Source: UBA7434 sp042090785 (GTDB lineage: Bacteria > Pseudomonadota > Gammaproteobacteria > Pseudomonadales > UBA7434). From it: a stretch of 64,000 nt of DNA. A program made the translations under genes and the position numbers. The notes under the pieces were generated by a model. It made no database searches and had not been told where the DNA came from. It worked only from the letters and a program-made list of their open reading frames with translations. Shown one piece after another: positions 41,140-50,365 of this stretch (positions within the stretch are counted from its first letter, which is position 1; each line of letters begins with the position of its first letter). The stretch covers positions 29,219 to 93,218 of the forward strand of contig JBELIP010000007.1 of NCBI GenBank assembly GCA_042090785.1, written 5' to 3'.

Positions 41140-41543
41140 AATTTTTTCTCTATGCTTTGTTTAATCTGTACCGTATTGAATATGCGCAAACAAAAACGAT
41201 ACCAATATAAAATTGCTAAACCGCTAATAATCGACCTTGAATACAGTGAATGTATGTAAGTGATGTTCGGGGATATAACTCTGAGGCGGCGTATTCTATT
41301 GAATTTAACAGAAATTACAAATTACCAGGGCTTACAAACGCAATAAAATAGCAGTCTTTACTCCAAAATAATCATTTATTAACAATAACTTAACGTGAAT
41401 TCTAAATGTTTATTGTTGGGTAAAATCTACCAAAATTATTCGCCTAATCCGCCAACGAACCGTAGAATAGCCAACCTAAAGCCATCAGCAACGTTTATCA
41501 CCAGCAGAATCAAGAACCAAACACTTTAAAAAGGTATGACTTT
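41140..41543. other. Divergent promoter spacer of cysC and the J-domain gene
   Basis: About 400 AT-rich bases between divergent genes. I see no reading frame, strong hairpin or clear riboswitch. It presumably holds promoters for both directions, but I could not place them with confidence. Confidence 0.5.
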
Positions 41544-42035
41544 ATGGCCAGAATTATCATCCTGATTGCAGCGCTTATTTCTACCATCTATCTGTGGGCT
41601 TGGCTTAAATCACGCTATCAGCAACAAGGTCGACCCTTTGCCATCAAAGCCAGTCTTGTTGCTTGCGCCCTACTTTTAGTTGGCTTGGCAGCCATAGGAA
41701 AAGTACATTGGTTGGGCGCGCTGCTGGCCAGCGGCTTAGCAGGATTACGGTTTTTGTTACCTATTGTGTTTAAGAGCCTGCCTCTTTTTGCGCCTTTCTT
41801 AAAACGGGCAAGTGCAGAGCAAGCCAATGCAAATTCTAATCCCAATACTGGCAATAACAGTGATATGACTAAAAACGAGGCCTTTGCCGTTCTTGGCCTT
41901 GATAGTAGTGCCACAGAAGAAGATATTGTTATGGCACATAGGCGCCTTATTCAAAAGCTTCACCCTGATACTGGCGGCAATGAATATTTAGCAACGCAAT
42001 TGAATTTGGCAAAAGACGTTTTACTCAACGATTAA
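41544..42035 (+). CDS. Membrane-anchored J-domain protein
   Basis: A 163-residue inner membrane protein with two or three membrane segments (about 3-17, 34-51 and 56-80), a short Asn-rich linker, and a truncated C-terminal J domain. Its HPD motif (RRLIQKLHPDTGGNEYLA) would stimulate an Hsp70 ATPase. The ATG at 41544 has AAAGGT upstream. It converges with hda with six bases between stops. The client is unknown. Confidence 0.88.
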   Translation: MARIIILIAALISTIYLWAWLKSRYQQQGRPFAIKASLVACALLLVGLAAIGKVHWLGALLASGLAGLRFLLPIVFKSLPLFAPFLKRASAEQANANSNPNTGNNSDMTKNEAFAVLGLDSSATEEDIVMAHRRLIQKLHPDTGGNEYLATQLNLAKDVLLND

Positions 42036-42041
42036 AACTTA

Positions 42042-42824
42042 TTAACAGTCTAAAACAGTTTTAAGCCAAGGAACGGTTAAGCGACGCCCCGAGCTTAACG
42101 CTTGCTGATCAAGCCGCGCTAACAATGCAGATAAATCACTCATATTTCGCGAACAGCGATTCATTAAAAAATTGGCAACCTCGTCACTCATCACTAAGCC
42201 TAATCGTTCGGCCTTAAACTGTAATACCTGCATTTTTTGCTCATCAGATAAAACATTGAGCTGAAAACCCGTAGCCCATTTTAGTCGTGATTTAAGGTCT
42301 GCCAAATCAAAATCTAACTCTGCAGCTAAGCAGTGACTGCCTAATACTAAGCGCGCATTACTTTTATTTTTTAACTTCTCTATTAAATAAAACAACTGTT
42401 CTTGCCAAGCTGCTTGCCCGACTAGGCACTCAACGTCATCAATGCAGAGCAAATCAAAGTTTTCTAAGCCATCAAAGTAACCGGCCATAGATTCAGCGGT
42501 AGTAGACCGATTAACAACACCACTAGCGCTTAACACTTCATTTAAACTAAGGTACATAGCAGACAACTGCCGCTCTGTCGCCAGTGCCGCAGTAGCTTGT
42601 AATAAGTGACTTACACCACCTCCACGACTGGCCGTAACATAAATCCAGCCTGATGCTGGCGACGCTAAAGCCGCTGACGTATCTATTACCTCGCTTTCAG
42701 GCAACGACAGGGCTTGTAAAGAGGCAACAAGCTCGCCATCGGCAGCTGACCAAAAACTATCAAACGTCGCACGACTATCGAGTTTTAATGCAAGAGGAAC
42801 TTGCTGATTAATTTCGCTGCTCAA
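42042..42824 (-). CDS. hda: DnaA regulatory inactivator Hda
   Basis: Hda binds the sliding clamp and stimulates ATP hydrolysis by DnaA to prevent re-initiation. The 260-residue AAA+ protein begins with the clamp-binding motif QQVPLALKL. Walker A is relaxed (ASRGGGVSHLLQA), as in other Hda proteins, and Walker B is LLCIDDVECL. The start is a TTG at 42824 because no ATG or GTG precedes the clamp motif. It follows perM by 42 bases. Confidence 0.94.
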   Translation of the reverse strand: MSSEINQQVPLALKLDSRATFDSFWSAADGELVASLQALSLPESEVIDTSAALASPASGWIYVTASRGGGVSHLLQATAALATERQLSAMYLSLNEVLSASGVVNRSTTAESMAGYFDGLENFDLLCIDDVECLVGQAAWQEQLFYLIEKLKNKSNARLVLGSHCLAAELDFDLADLKSRLKWATGFQLNVLSDEQKMQVLQFKAERLGLVMSDEVANFLMNRCSRNMSDLSALLARLDQQALSSGRRLTVPWLKTVLDC

Positions 42825-42866
42825 AGAAGACGTCCATCAATAATAAATTTTATGGTAATACACATA

Positions 42867-43958
42867 CTAACTATCACTCGCCGGCTGACCTTGAGTTATT
42901 TTGTCATGATAGAGCCCACTGCTTTTGTAGCTTTGCTGCATATGACGCAGCAAAACCATTACAACAGCAGCTACTGGTAATGCTAATAACACACCAATAA
43001 AACCAAATAATTGCCCTCCAGCCAAAACAGCAAAAATAACTGCAACGGGATGCAAACCAATTTTATCACCAACAAGAACAGGTGTTAGGAACAAGCTCTC
43101 TAATAACTGCCCTATGCCAAAAACGGCCAGCACCGGCAACAGATATAACCAGTCCTGAAATTGAATGAGCGCAGCAACTCCAGCAGCTGAAATACCAACA
43201 ATAACGCCTAAATAAGGTACAACACTGGCAGCACCGGCAAGCAGCCCTAATAACAAAGCTAAATCAATACCCACAATCGACAAGCCAACAGCATAAATCG
43301 ACCCAAGCAAAACCATTATCAATAGCTGGCCACGCAAAAACGCACTTAATACATCATCACAGTCATGAGCCAGTTTAACGACTAACTCAACTTGAGAGCG
43401 CGGCAAGACATCATGAATATGGCCCATAAAAATATCCCAATCACGAAGCATATAAAAAGCGACCACAGGAATTAATGCCATAGTCCCTACCCAAGCCACA
43501 ATCGCAAAACTCGACCGAGTAAGTTGAGCAATAACAATACCAACAATGTCTCCAGCTTTTTGCCAGTTATCGTTCAAAGAAAGCTTAAGCTTTTCTAATA
43601 ACTGCGATGATTCTTCAATACCAAACATCGACTGCAACCAAGGCAATAAATGTAAATTTAACCAGTCGATTAATCGTGGCACTGTTTGCACTAACAAATC
43701 TAGCTGCGCGGTAATCATGGGGACTAAAAGCAAAGCCCCGAGCAGAAGCGCTAGGGTTAACAAAACAAAAATAATGATGACCGCCCAAGTCCGTGAACAG
43801 CCTTTTTGCTCTAGCGCATCAGCAACAGGGTCACCTAAATAAGCAATAAACGCCGCAATTATAAAAGGCGTTAATACTGGACTTAGCAGAAAAACTAACG
43901 CCATCGAAATAATAAATAGCATTAACCAAAATAATTTTTTGGCCGCTTGTTCACTCAT
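42867..43958 (-). CDS. perM: AI-2E/PerM family membrane transporter
   Basis: A 363-residue inner membrane protein of the AI-2E exporter/permease family with about eight membrane segments. It contains the family motif PYLGVIVGISAAGVAALIQF and the C-terminal LLESLFLTPVLVGDKIGLHPVAVIFAVLAGGQLFG. In most species the substrate is unknown. It lies between a DUF2066 gene and hda, a block conserved in Pseudomonas. Confidence 0.93.
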   Translation of the reverse strand: MSEQAAKKLFWLMLFIISMALVFLLSPVLTPFIIAAFIAYLGDPVADALEQKGCSRTWAVIIIFVLLTLALLLGALLLVPMITAQLDLLVQTVPRLIDWLNLHLLPWLQSMFGIEESSQLLEKLKLSLNDNWQKAGDIVGIVIAQLTRSSFAIVAWVGTMALIPVVAFYMLRDWDIFMGHIHDVLPRSQVELVVKLAHDCDDVLSAFLRGQLLIMVLLGSIYAVGLSIVGIDLALLLGLLAGAASVVPYLGVIVGISAAGVAALIQFQDWLYLLPVLAVFGIGQLLESLFLTPVLVGDKIGLHPVAVIFAVLAGGQLFGFIGVLLALPVAAVVMVLLRHMQQSYKSSGLYHDKITQGQPASDS

Positions 43959-44043
43959 ATCGAATACCCACTTTTCAACTATCTCTCAGCGATTGATAAC
44001 TGCAATTCATTATATCGACTAACTACTATTACTTACTGATTAT

Positions 44044-45291
44044 CTACTTATTACCACTTCCTAACCATCGGTACTGCAGCTTGTTGGCCTGCCCTGTATC
44101 ACTGCTATTATATCCCGCTGGAATTATGCGCTTATTTAATTCAATTAAGGCACTTACCTTATCAATATCGTTACTACCAGCTAAACTAAAATAACAATGC
44201 TCGCCATTAATGTGACTTAGCTGAATAGCTTTTAAAGCCGGAATTTGACGTAAATACTCGCTTAACGCTACATAATCAACGTGATCTTTAACACCACTAA
44301 ACTTAATGGTTAAATGCTTACTAAACTGCTGCTGCCTAGCACCTACGGCATAATCCGCCGCCAACCGATCGGCGACCATATCACTCCCACGAGAAAAGTA
44401 ATGGTTTAAGTCATTACCGCGATAATGCTCCACTTTACGCTCACCACGATAGAGTAAAGTCCATTGTCCAAACCAACTTTGATCATAAGCTTGACTCAGT
44501 TTACCGACCAATACCGCACCATTGTCATAGCGTTCGGATGCTTTACGAATAATAGGCTCAGACATATTCCAAATATCAGTGGCACTAATGAGGCTCGCCT
44601 CTTCTAAGTCCAAAAGTGGTTGAATTAATGGAATGCCACGCGCTCGAGCGCCAGAACTTAGCGCTTGATAAAAATGCGGTGAATTATCAGGACTGGCAAT
44701 TAAACGCTGACCACCCCGCTGCTCAACTAGCCAAACTAAAACACCCGGCCGGTTAGCCTGCCAATAAGGCGCACCAGCTTCACGCAACAAGGTCCTTATC
44801 GCATCTGACTGAAACACTAAATTTAAGCGAAGCACTTCCTGCGAAGCAAATGTATCATTAGCATAACCGAGACGATGATCAAACTCAGCCGAAAGAGCCT
44901 TATCCTCAAGCCCGCCATCGAGCCCATCATCAAGCCCAACATCAAGCCCAACATCAATAGCGCTGAGCAATGGCTCGTCGGTATTTTTTGCCCGTTTAAG
45001 TACCGACTTTTGATAAGAGAAACTAGCAATGTAACGGTCGGCTTTTGCCAAGCTTTTGGCCAATAATGGGTAGGTTTCCGTCGCCAATTTATCGCCCGTT
45101 ACCCTGACAAAAAGTGTTTTCAGCGCAGCACGACTAGCGAGGCCCCGCTCTTGATTAGACTCGCTCTCAACATCCACTGTTACAGTAAATAAATCGACCG
45201 CCTCACTGGCTAACGCGAACTGACAGCAAAGTAGAAGCCCCGCAAAACAGCGAACACAAGTTAGCGCAAAAAATTGTAGCCATAAAAACAT
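44044..45291 (-). CDS. DUF2066 exported protein with VGLD repeats
   Basis: A 415-residue protein with an N-terminal signal-like segment. DUF2066 features follow: ESNQERGLASRAALKTLFVRVTGD near the start and WGLxxNRPGVLVWLVEQRG-like YWQANRPGVLVWLVEQRGGQR in the middle. The function is unknown. It includes a local tetrapeptide repeat (VGLDVGLDDGLDGGLED, about 115-131) made by a 12-bp tandem array. ATG at 45291. It heads a minus-strand unit with perM and hda and is divergent from purM. Confidence 0.88.
   Translation of the reverse strand: MFLWLQFFALTCVRCFAGLLLCCQFALASEAVDLFTVTVDVESESNQERGLASRAALKTLFVRVTGDKLATETYPLLAKSLAKADRYIASFSYQKSVLKRAKNTDEPLLSAIDVGLDVGLDDGLDGGLEDKALSAEFDHRLGYANDTFASQEVLRLNLVFQSDAIRTLLREAGAPYWQANRPGVLVWLVEQRGGQRLIASPDNSPHFYQALSSGARARGIPLIQPLLDLEEASLISATDIWNMSEPIIRKASERYDNGAVLVGKLSQAYDQSWFGQWTLLYRGERKVEHYRGNDLNHYFSRGSDMVADRLAADYAVGARQQQFSKHLTIKFSGVKDHVDYVALSEYLRQIPALKAIQLSHINGEHCYFSLAGSNDIDKVSALIELNKRIIPAGYNSSDTGQANKLQYRWLGSGNK
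44906..44953. repeat. In-frame 12-bp tandem repeat in the DUF2066 gene
   Basis: Four units of TCAAGCCCAACA-like sequence (two exact, two variant) encode repeated VGLD/DGLD peptides. Changes of whole units keep the frame, so this is a likely length-polymorphic site. Confidence 0.88.
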
Positions 45292-45710
45292 AAGGCTCAG
45301 TCCATTCTGAATAATTAAACAATCGGCTGAGAATCTGCATATCTACAGTCGAAATATAAAAGCCACCACTGATGAGCTGGTTAAAATTTCAGCGATACAG
45401 GCAATCAATTTGCCGGACAGTATAAAGCACTCTAAAAGCCAACGCCCACCTCCATGCAAAGCAATCGTTCACATTCAGGCATAAATAAGCCATACGGTTA
45501 AAAGGCTCCAGCCAAATGTCAGATTGTCGCAACTTATGTGGTAACTTATGCTGCAACTTAAGCAACAACTTATGCTGCATCTCGCGTAGTCAGTCTGTAC
45601 AATGGCGGCTCATTTCGGTTGCTCCATTAACGTTTATGGCCGAAAAATGATGGCCGAATGGGCCCACACTTAATAAAATTTTACTGATAAACGAGCGTTG
45701 CACCTAACCT
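45292..45710. promoter_or_regulatory. Divergent spacer upstream of purM
   Basis: About 420 bases between the divergent DUF2066 gene and purM. It contains four 12-bp repeats at 45529-45576 (GCAACTTATGTG, GTAACTTATGCT, GCAACTTAAGCA, ACAACTTATGCT). I found no convincing PurR box or classical -35/-10 pair. Confidence 0.55.
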
Positions 45711-46766
45711 ATGACCAAACCAAACACAGATACAGCTTCAAATGGACTTTCTTATAAAGATGCAGGCGTCGATATTGATGCTGGTAACGCATTGGTTGAG
45801 CGCATTAAAGGCGTCGCGAAAAAGACCCAACGACCAGAAGTCATGGGTGGACTAGGTGGCTTTGGCGCCCTGTGCAAGCTACCCACTGGATACAAAAACC
45901 CAGTCTTAGTGGCTGGTACCGATGGCGTTGGTACAAAACTCAAATTAGCTCTGGATACTGGCTACCACCATGGCGTGGGCATCGATTTAGTTGCTATGTG
46001 CGTTAATGACTTGGTAGTTGCTGGTGCCGAACCACTATTCTTTCTCGATTACTACGCTACTGGCGAATTGGATGTTGACGTTGCCGCTACGGTAGTCACC
46101 AGCATTGGCGAAGGTTGTTTACAATCGGGCGCCGCCTTAATTGGTGGCGAGACAGCAGAAATGCCTGGCATGTATGTTAAGGGTGACTATGATTTAGCCG
46201 GCTTTTGTGTCGGCGTTGTCGAGCAAGATGAAGTTATTGACGGTACCAAAACCGCGGCTGGCGATGCCATTATCGCAATGGCCTCATCTGGCCCCCACTC
46301 CAACGGCTATTCATTAATTCGTAAAATCATTGATCATGCACAAGCCGATTTACAACAAGCATTTGGCGACTCAACACTGGCAGAAACACTGCTTACCCCC
46401 ACTCGCATTTATGTAAAATCATTACTGCAACTCATCAAAACAGTTGATGTGCACGCTATTGCGCACATTACTGGCGGCGGGTTATTAGAAAACATTCCAC
46501 GTGTATTACCCGATAACACAGAAGCCAATATCGATGTATCGAGCTGGCAGATGCCCGAAATATTCAATTGGCTGCAAGAAAAAGGCAATGTTGAGCAAGA
46601 AGAAATGTACCGCACCTTTAATTGTGGCATTGGCATGATTGTCGTTGTACCTAACAATCAACTTGAGCAAGCACTTGCAACGCTACAAGCAAGCGGCGAA
46701 AACGCCTGGCATGTTGGCAATATTGACGCTAGCGCAGACACACAACCCTGCGTTAATTTAAGCTAA
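45711..46766 (+). CDS. purM: Phosphoribosylformylglycinamidine cyclo-ligase
   Basis: PurM closes the imidazole ring to give AIR, step five of purine synthesis. The 351-residue protein starts the conserved core with SYKDAGVDIDAGNALVERIK and carries GTDGVGTKLKLA, GGETAEMPGMY and GPHSNGYSLIRK. ATG at 45711. Nineteen bases separate it from purN, so the two form an operon. Confidence 0.98.
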   Translation: MTKPNTDTASNGLSYKDAGVDIDAGNALVERIKGVAKKTQRPEVMGGLGGFGALCKLPTGYKNPVLVAGTDGVGTKLKLALDTGYHHGVGIDLVAMCVNDLVVAGAEPLFFLDYYATGELDVDVAATVVTSIGEGCLQSGAALIGGETAEMPGMYVKGDYDLAGFCVGVVEQDEVIDGTKTAAGDAIIAMASSGPHSNGYSLIRKIIDHAQADLQQAFGDSTLAETLLTPTRIYVKSLLQLIKTVDVHAIAHITGGGLLENIPRVLPDNTEANIDVSSWQMPEIFNWLQEKGNVEQEEMYRTFNCGIGMIVVVPNNQLEQALATLQASGENAWHVGNIDASADTQPCVNLS

Positions 46767-46785
46767 TTGGGCTTTTACGTTAATC

Positions 46786-47454
46786 ATGCCAGAACAGCAA
46801 AATTTAAATAAAAGCCGTATCGTCGTATTAATTTCTGGCAGCGGTAGCAACTTACAAGCCATTATTGATGCCTGTAAAAATCAGCAAATCGCTGCTGACA
46901 TTGCCATGGTTATTAGTAACCGCCCCAATGCCTTCGGCTTACAACGTGCTGAGCAAGCAGGTATTGCTAACACTTGCATTGATCATACAGCCTTCGCCAG
47001 CCGCGCCAGCTTTGATCAAGCTCTCAGTGAAAAGCTCAATGCCATTAACCCTGACTTAATTGTTCTTGCTGGGTTTATGCGTATATTAACGCCCGAATTT
47101 GTAACAAATTTCCACGGTAAATTAGTGAACATTCATCCCTCGTTGCTGCCTAAATACCCAGGCTTAAACACTCACCAACGGGCCATTGATGATGGCGAGA
47201 GTCAAGCTGGCGTTACAGTACACTTTGTTACCGCCGAACTGGATGGCGGGCCAGCTATTATTCAGGCTCCCATAACCATTGAAAATAATGATGATGCCGC
47301 CTCACTCGCTGCAAAAGTACTCATTGAAGAGCACAAAATTTACCCCCGCGCTATTAGTTGGTTTATTGATGGCCGGCTGTCATTAACTAACGGCAAGGCA
47401 ATACTTGATAATGAGATACTTCCCGCTCATGGCTTTCAAAATGGCCACATTTAA
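46786..47454 (+). CDS. purN: Phosphoribosylglycinamide formyltransferase
   Basis: PurN transfers formyl from 10-formyl-THF to GAR, step three of purine synthesis. The 222-residue protein has VVLISGSGSNLQAIID, the catalytic NIHPSLLPKYPG with its His, and the HFVTAELDGGPAIIQ motif containing the catalytic Asp. ATG at 46786. Follows purM; another formyltransferase family member, purU, is at 50366. Confidence 0.98.
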   Translation: MPEQQNLNKSRIVVLISGSGSNLQAIIDACKNQQIAADIAMVISNRPNAFGLQRAEQAGIANTCIDHTAFASRASFDQALSEKLNAINPDLIVLAGFMRILTPEFVTNFHGKLVNIHPSLLPKYPGLNTHQRAIDDGESQAGVTVHFVTAELDGGPAIIQAPITIENNDDAASLAAKVLIEEHKIYPRAISWFIDGRLSLTNGKAILDNEILPAHGFQNGHI

Positions 47455-47476
47455 AACAATAGCCGCTTTTAAAATA

Positions 47477-48376
47477 ATGCATTCTAAAACAGCGTCAATC
47501 AAAACAACTAAGCTCCGGTTTTTATTACGCAGCTTAAGTATTGCATTTTTACTCGGCGTGCAACTAGGTTGCACAGCAACAACCTTGCCACCTTACGAAG
47601 CTACTTACACCACCAAACTTCGCGGTGTAAAAATCACAGGCACACGCAAATTCGAAAACACCAGTGACAATAAATACAAAGTTAGCTGGAAAGCAAAAGC
47701 GCTGTGGATGCGATTAAACGAGTGGTCCGAATTCGAGTTAATCGATGGCAAAAGAATACGCCCTATTAGCTATCATTACACCCGTAAAGGTCTCGGCACC
47801 GACAAACCTACCCATATACTTTTTGACTGGGAAAACAATATTATCAATGCCAGTAAAGGCGATGATAAATATCAATTTGCACTAGAGCCCAACACTTTAG
47901 ACAGGCTCTCTTATCAAGTGCAAATGCAAATTGATCTATTAATAAAACCAGACAGCGAACAGCTTAACTACATTATCGCCAACCACGATAGATTAGCTCG
48001 CTATGTATTTAACTTCGAAAAGCAAGAAGTCATTAAAACCGAATTAGGTAACACTCTTTCTCGCATTTTCAAGCGCGAAAAAAGAGATAAAACCACCCGT
48101 ATATGGTTATCGCAAGAGCAGTATTTTGTACCCGTAAAAATTGAACAGACAGAAGACAATAAGTCGTCAGTAATTGCGATTAAGAACTGGAAATCAAAAA
48201 ATGATAATGCACGTGGCTTGTTATCATTTAGTGCGCCAAGTCGACGCTATAACGGAATGATTAGTGGGGGCAGCAGCAACAGTAACAACGAAAATAGCAT
48301 CAAAAACAACAACGACATAAACCAAGAAGCAGCCACCCCATCAATCGACAACACAGACGTTGACGGGGACTTTTAG
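47477..48376 (+). CDS. DUF3108 family exported protein
   Basis: A protein of about 299 residues recognised as DUF3108 from YEATYTTKLRGVKITGTRKFE and the LDRLSYQVQMQIDLL region; its role is unknown. I chose the ATG at 47477, which puts a basic n-region directly before a hydrophobic signal segment. Earlier starts overlap purN (frame open to 47405). A cysteine follows the signal (LGVQLGCTA), but the -3 residue is Gln, so lipidation is uncertain. The C-terminal tail is Asn/Ser-rich. Confidence 0.85.
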   Translation: MHSKTASIKTTKLRFLLRSLSIAFLLGVQLGCTATTLPPYEATYTTKLRGVKITGTRKFENTSDNKYKVSWKAKALWMRLNEWSEFELIDGKRIRPISYHYTRKGLGTDKPTHILFDWENNIINASKGDDKYQFALEPNTLDRLSYQVQMQIDLLIKPDSEQLNYIIANHDRLARYVFNFEKQEVIKTELGNTLSRIFKREKRDKTTRIWLSQEQYFVPVKIEQTEDNKSSVIAIKNWKSKNDNARGLLSFSAPSRRYNGMISGGSSNSNNENSIKNNNDINQEAATPSIDNTDVDGDF

Positions 48377-48393
48377 ACGCATTTAGCAGTTTA

Positions 48394-48960
48394 TTAGGCT
48401 TTCGGCAGTGTCACTCCACGCTGCCCTTGATACTTACCATTACGATCTTTATAACTCACGTCACACACTTCATCTGTTTCATAAAACAGCATTTGCGCAA
48501 CACCTTCGTTGGCATAAATTTTAGCCGGTAATGTTGTAGTATTTGAAAACTCTAACGTAACATGCCCTTCCCACTCTGGCTCTAACGGCGTTACATTAAC
48601 GATAATGCCACAACGCGCATAAGTCGATTTCCCCAAGCAAACAGTTAATACACTGCGCGGAATACGAAAATACTCTACTGTTCGCGCCAATGCAAAAGAG
48701 TTAGGAGGAATAATACAGTAATCCGCTTCCACATCAACAAAGCTATTCTCGTCAAAGTTTTTGGGGTCTACGGTTGCTGAATGAACATTGGTAAAAATTT
48801 TAAACTGGTTCGCACAGCGAACATCATAACCATAACTTGATGTGCCATAAGAAATGACTCGCTTGCCATTATTCTCACGCACTTGGTCACGCTCAAAAGG
48901 CTCAATCATGCCTTCATTTTCAGACATGCGGCGTATCCAGTGGTCGGATTTAATCGTCAT
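48394..48960 (-). CDS. dcd: dCTP deaminase
   Basis: Dcd deaminates dCTP to dUTP for thymidylate synthesis. The 188-residue protein has IKSDHWIRRMSENEGMIEPF, the core LGKSTYARCGIIVNVTPLEPEWEGHVTLEFSNTT with the catalytic Glu, and the C-terminal YQGQRGVTLPKA lid. ATG at 48960. It follows mrp by 58 bases and converges with the DUF3108 gene. Confidence 0.97.
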   Translation of the reverse strand: MTIKSDHWIRRMSENEGMIEPFERDQVRENNGKRVISYGTSSYGYDVRCANQFKIFTNVHSATVDPKNFDENSFVDVEADYCIIPPNSFALARTVEYFRIPRSVLTVCLGKSTYARCGIIVNVTPLEPEWEGHVTLEFSNTTTLPAKIYANEGVAQMLFYETDEVCDVSYKDRNGKYQGQRGVTLPKA

Positions 48961-49018
48961 ATTTTTGATCTCTTAAATAGTTAAACGGATAACTCAATCA
49001 TTTACATTAAAAAAAATA

Positions 49019-50116
49019 TTAATCGTTAGAAACAACAATTTTTGGCCCTGCGCGCATTGCATCGGTACTAGGTAAACACAGCTGCGCTGCTAATTTTCTG
49101 GCTATATGGCGATACTGATTAGCCAAATCAGAATTGGGGGTAAGCGCAACTAACGGTTTACCTTCATCTAAGCCCTTGCGAATCTCCATTGCCAATGGCA
49201 ACTTACCAAGCAATGGTACATTGTACTCATTGGCAATAAGTTCACCACCACCGTCACCGAAAATTGACTCATTATGTCCACACTTAGAACAAATATGGGT
49301 AGACATATTTTCGATAACACCCAAGCAAGGGATATCAACCTTGCGGAACATTTCAATACCTTTTTTAGCATCAAGTAAAGCGATGTCTTGCGGCGTAGTG
49401 ACCACAGCAGAGCCCGTTACGGGCACTTGCTGCGAAAGTGTTAATTGAATATCGCCAGTGCCGGGCGGCATATCGATAATCAAATAATCAAGGTCTTGCC
49501 AAACGGTCTGATTAACCATTTGCGTTAGAGCACCACTAACCATAGGGCCGCGCCATACCATTGGCGTTTTATCTGTTACCAAATAGCCCATAGACATAGT
49601 CTGCAAACCATAGGCCTCAACAGGAACAAAATATTTTTGCTCACGCACTTCAGGTCGACGATCAGCCGGTATACCCAGCATAAGTGGTTGGCTAGGACCG
49701 TAAATATCGGCATCTAACAGGCCAACTTTGGCGCCCTCAAGATGCAAAGCTAGCGCAACATTTAATGCGGTTGCTGATTTGCCAACGCCTCCTTTACCAG
49801 AGGCAACGGCAATAATATTTTTTACTGACTCTAAGCTTGCCAGATTAGCTTTTCGTGCTCGCGACTGAATACGGCAATTAACATTTACCGTAACACTATC
49901 AACTGATACACCGGCAATAACTGCGTTACGGATAGCCTCAGCCATGGACTCAACGGCGCCTGCTGCTGGGTAACCTAAGACAACATCAATAGAAACCGTA
50001 TCGCCCTCAAGCACAATAGGGCCTACTGACTGAGTTTCACTTAATGGAAGGCCGGTGTACTCATCGACAAAACTGCCAACAATTTGACCAACTCTCTCTT
50101 GTTCGGTATTGGACAT
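49019..50116 (-). CDS. mrp: Iron-sulfur cluster carrier ATPase Mrp/ApbC
   Basis: Mrp (ApbC) carries Fe-S clusters to apoproteins. The 365-residue protein has an N-terminal MIP18/DUF59-like domain, a deviant Walker A (VASGKGGVGKSATALN, about 108-123), LLDADIYGPSQPLMLGI, and the cluster-binding CxxC in HICSKCGHNESIFGDGGG. ATG at 50116. The spacer to its right (about 250 bases, to purU) shows no gene. Confidence 0.96.
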   Translation of the reverse strand: MSNTEQERVGQIVGSFVDEYTGLPLSETQSVGPIVLEGDTVSIDVVLGYPAAGAVESMAEAIRNAVIAGVSVDSVTVNVNCRIQSRARKANLASLESVKNIIAVASGKGGVGKSATALNVALALHLEGAKVGLLDADIYGPSQPLMLGIPADRRPEVREQKYFVPVEAYGLQTMSMGYLVTDKTPMVWRGPMVSGALTQMVNQTVWQDLDYLIIDMPPGTGDIQLTLSQQVPVTGSAVVTTPQDIALLDAKKGIEMFRKVDIPCLGVIENMSTHICSKCGHNESIFGDGGGELIANEYNVPLLGKLPLAMEIRKGLDEGKPLVALTPNSDLANQYRHIARKLAAQLCLPSTDAMRAGPKIVVSND

Positions 50117-50365
50117 TCGCCCCCCAAGGGCAGTCTTTACTTTTCATTTGTATCGGCTTAGATGTGACGTAAAAAGCCAGCGAGCATTATAAGGATTTTC
50201 GATCATTTAGGTGATATTAAAAGCGGTAAATCGACCAATATCTGGATTGGCTTGTTACTCGGTGACAAAAATTTATGAGGATTACTGATTTTATAGGCGT
50301 GAGCAGGTCGTAGTCGTGAATACTGCCAAGACCAGCAAGGCTGGCTCAAGCAAAACCGAATTCAA

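Noticed and set aside
42824..42840. Out-of-frame ATG just upstream of hda (MDVFFEQRN)
   Set aside because: Nine codons overlapping the hda TTG start, with no good ribosome site; could be chance.
45389..45580. Minus-strand frame MQHKLLLKLQHKLPHKL
   Set aside because: Its repetitive sequence is just the translation of the 12-bp repeat array upstream of purM; no ribosome site or family match.
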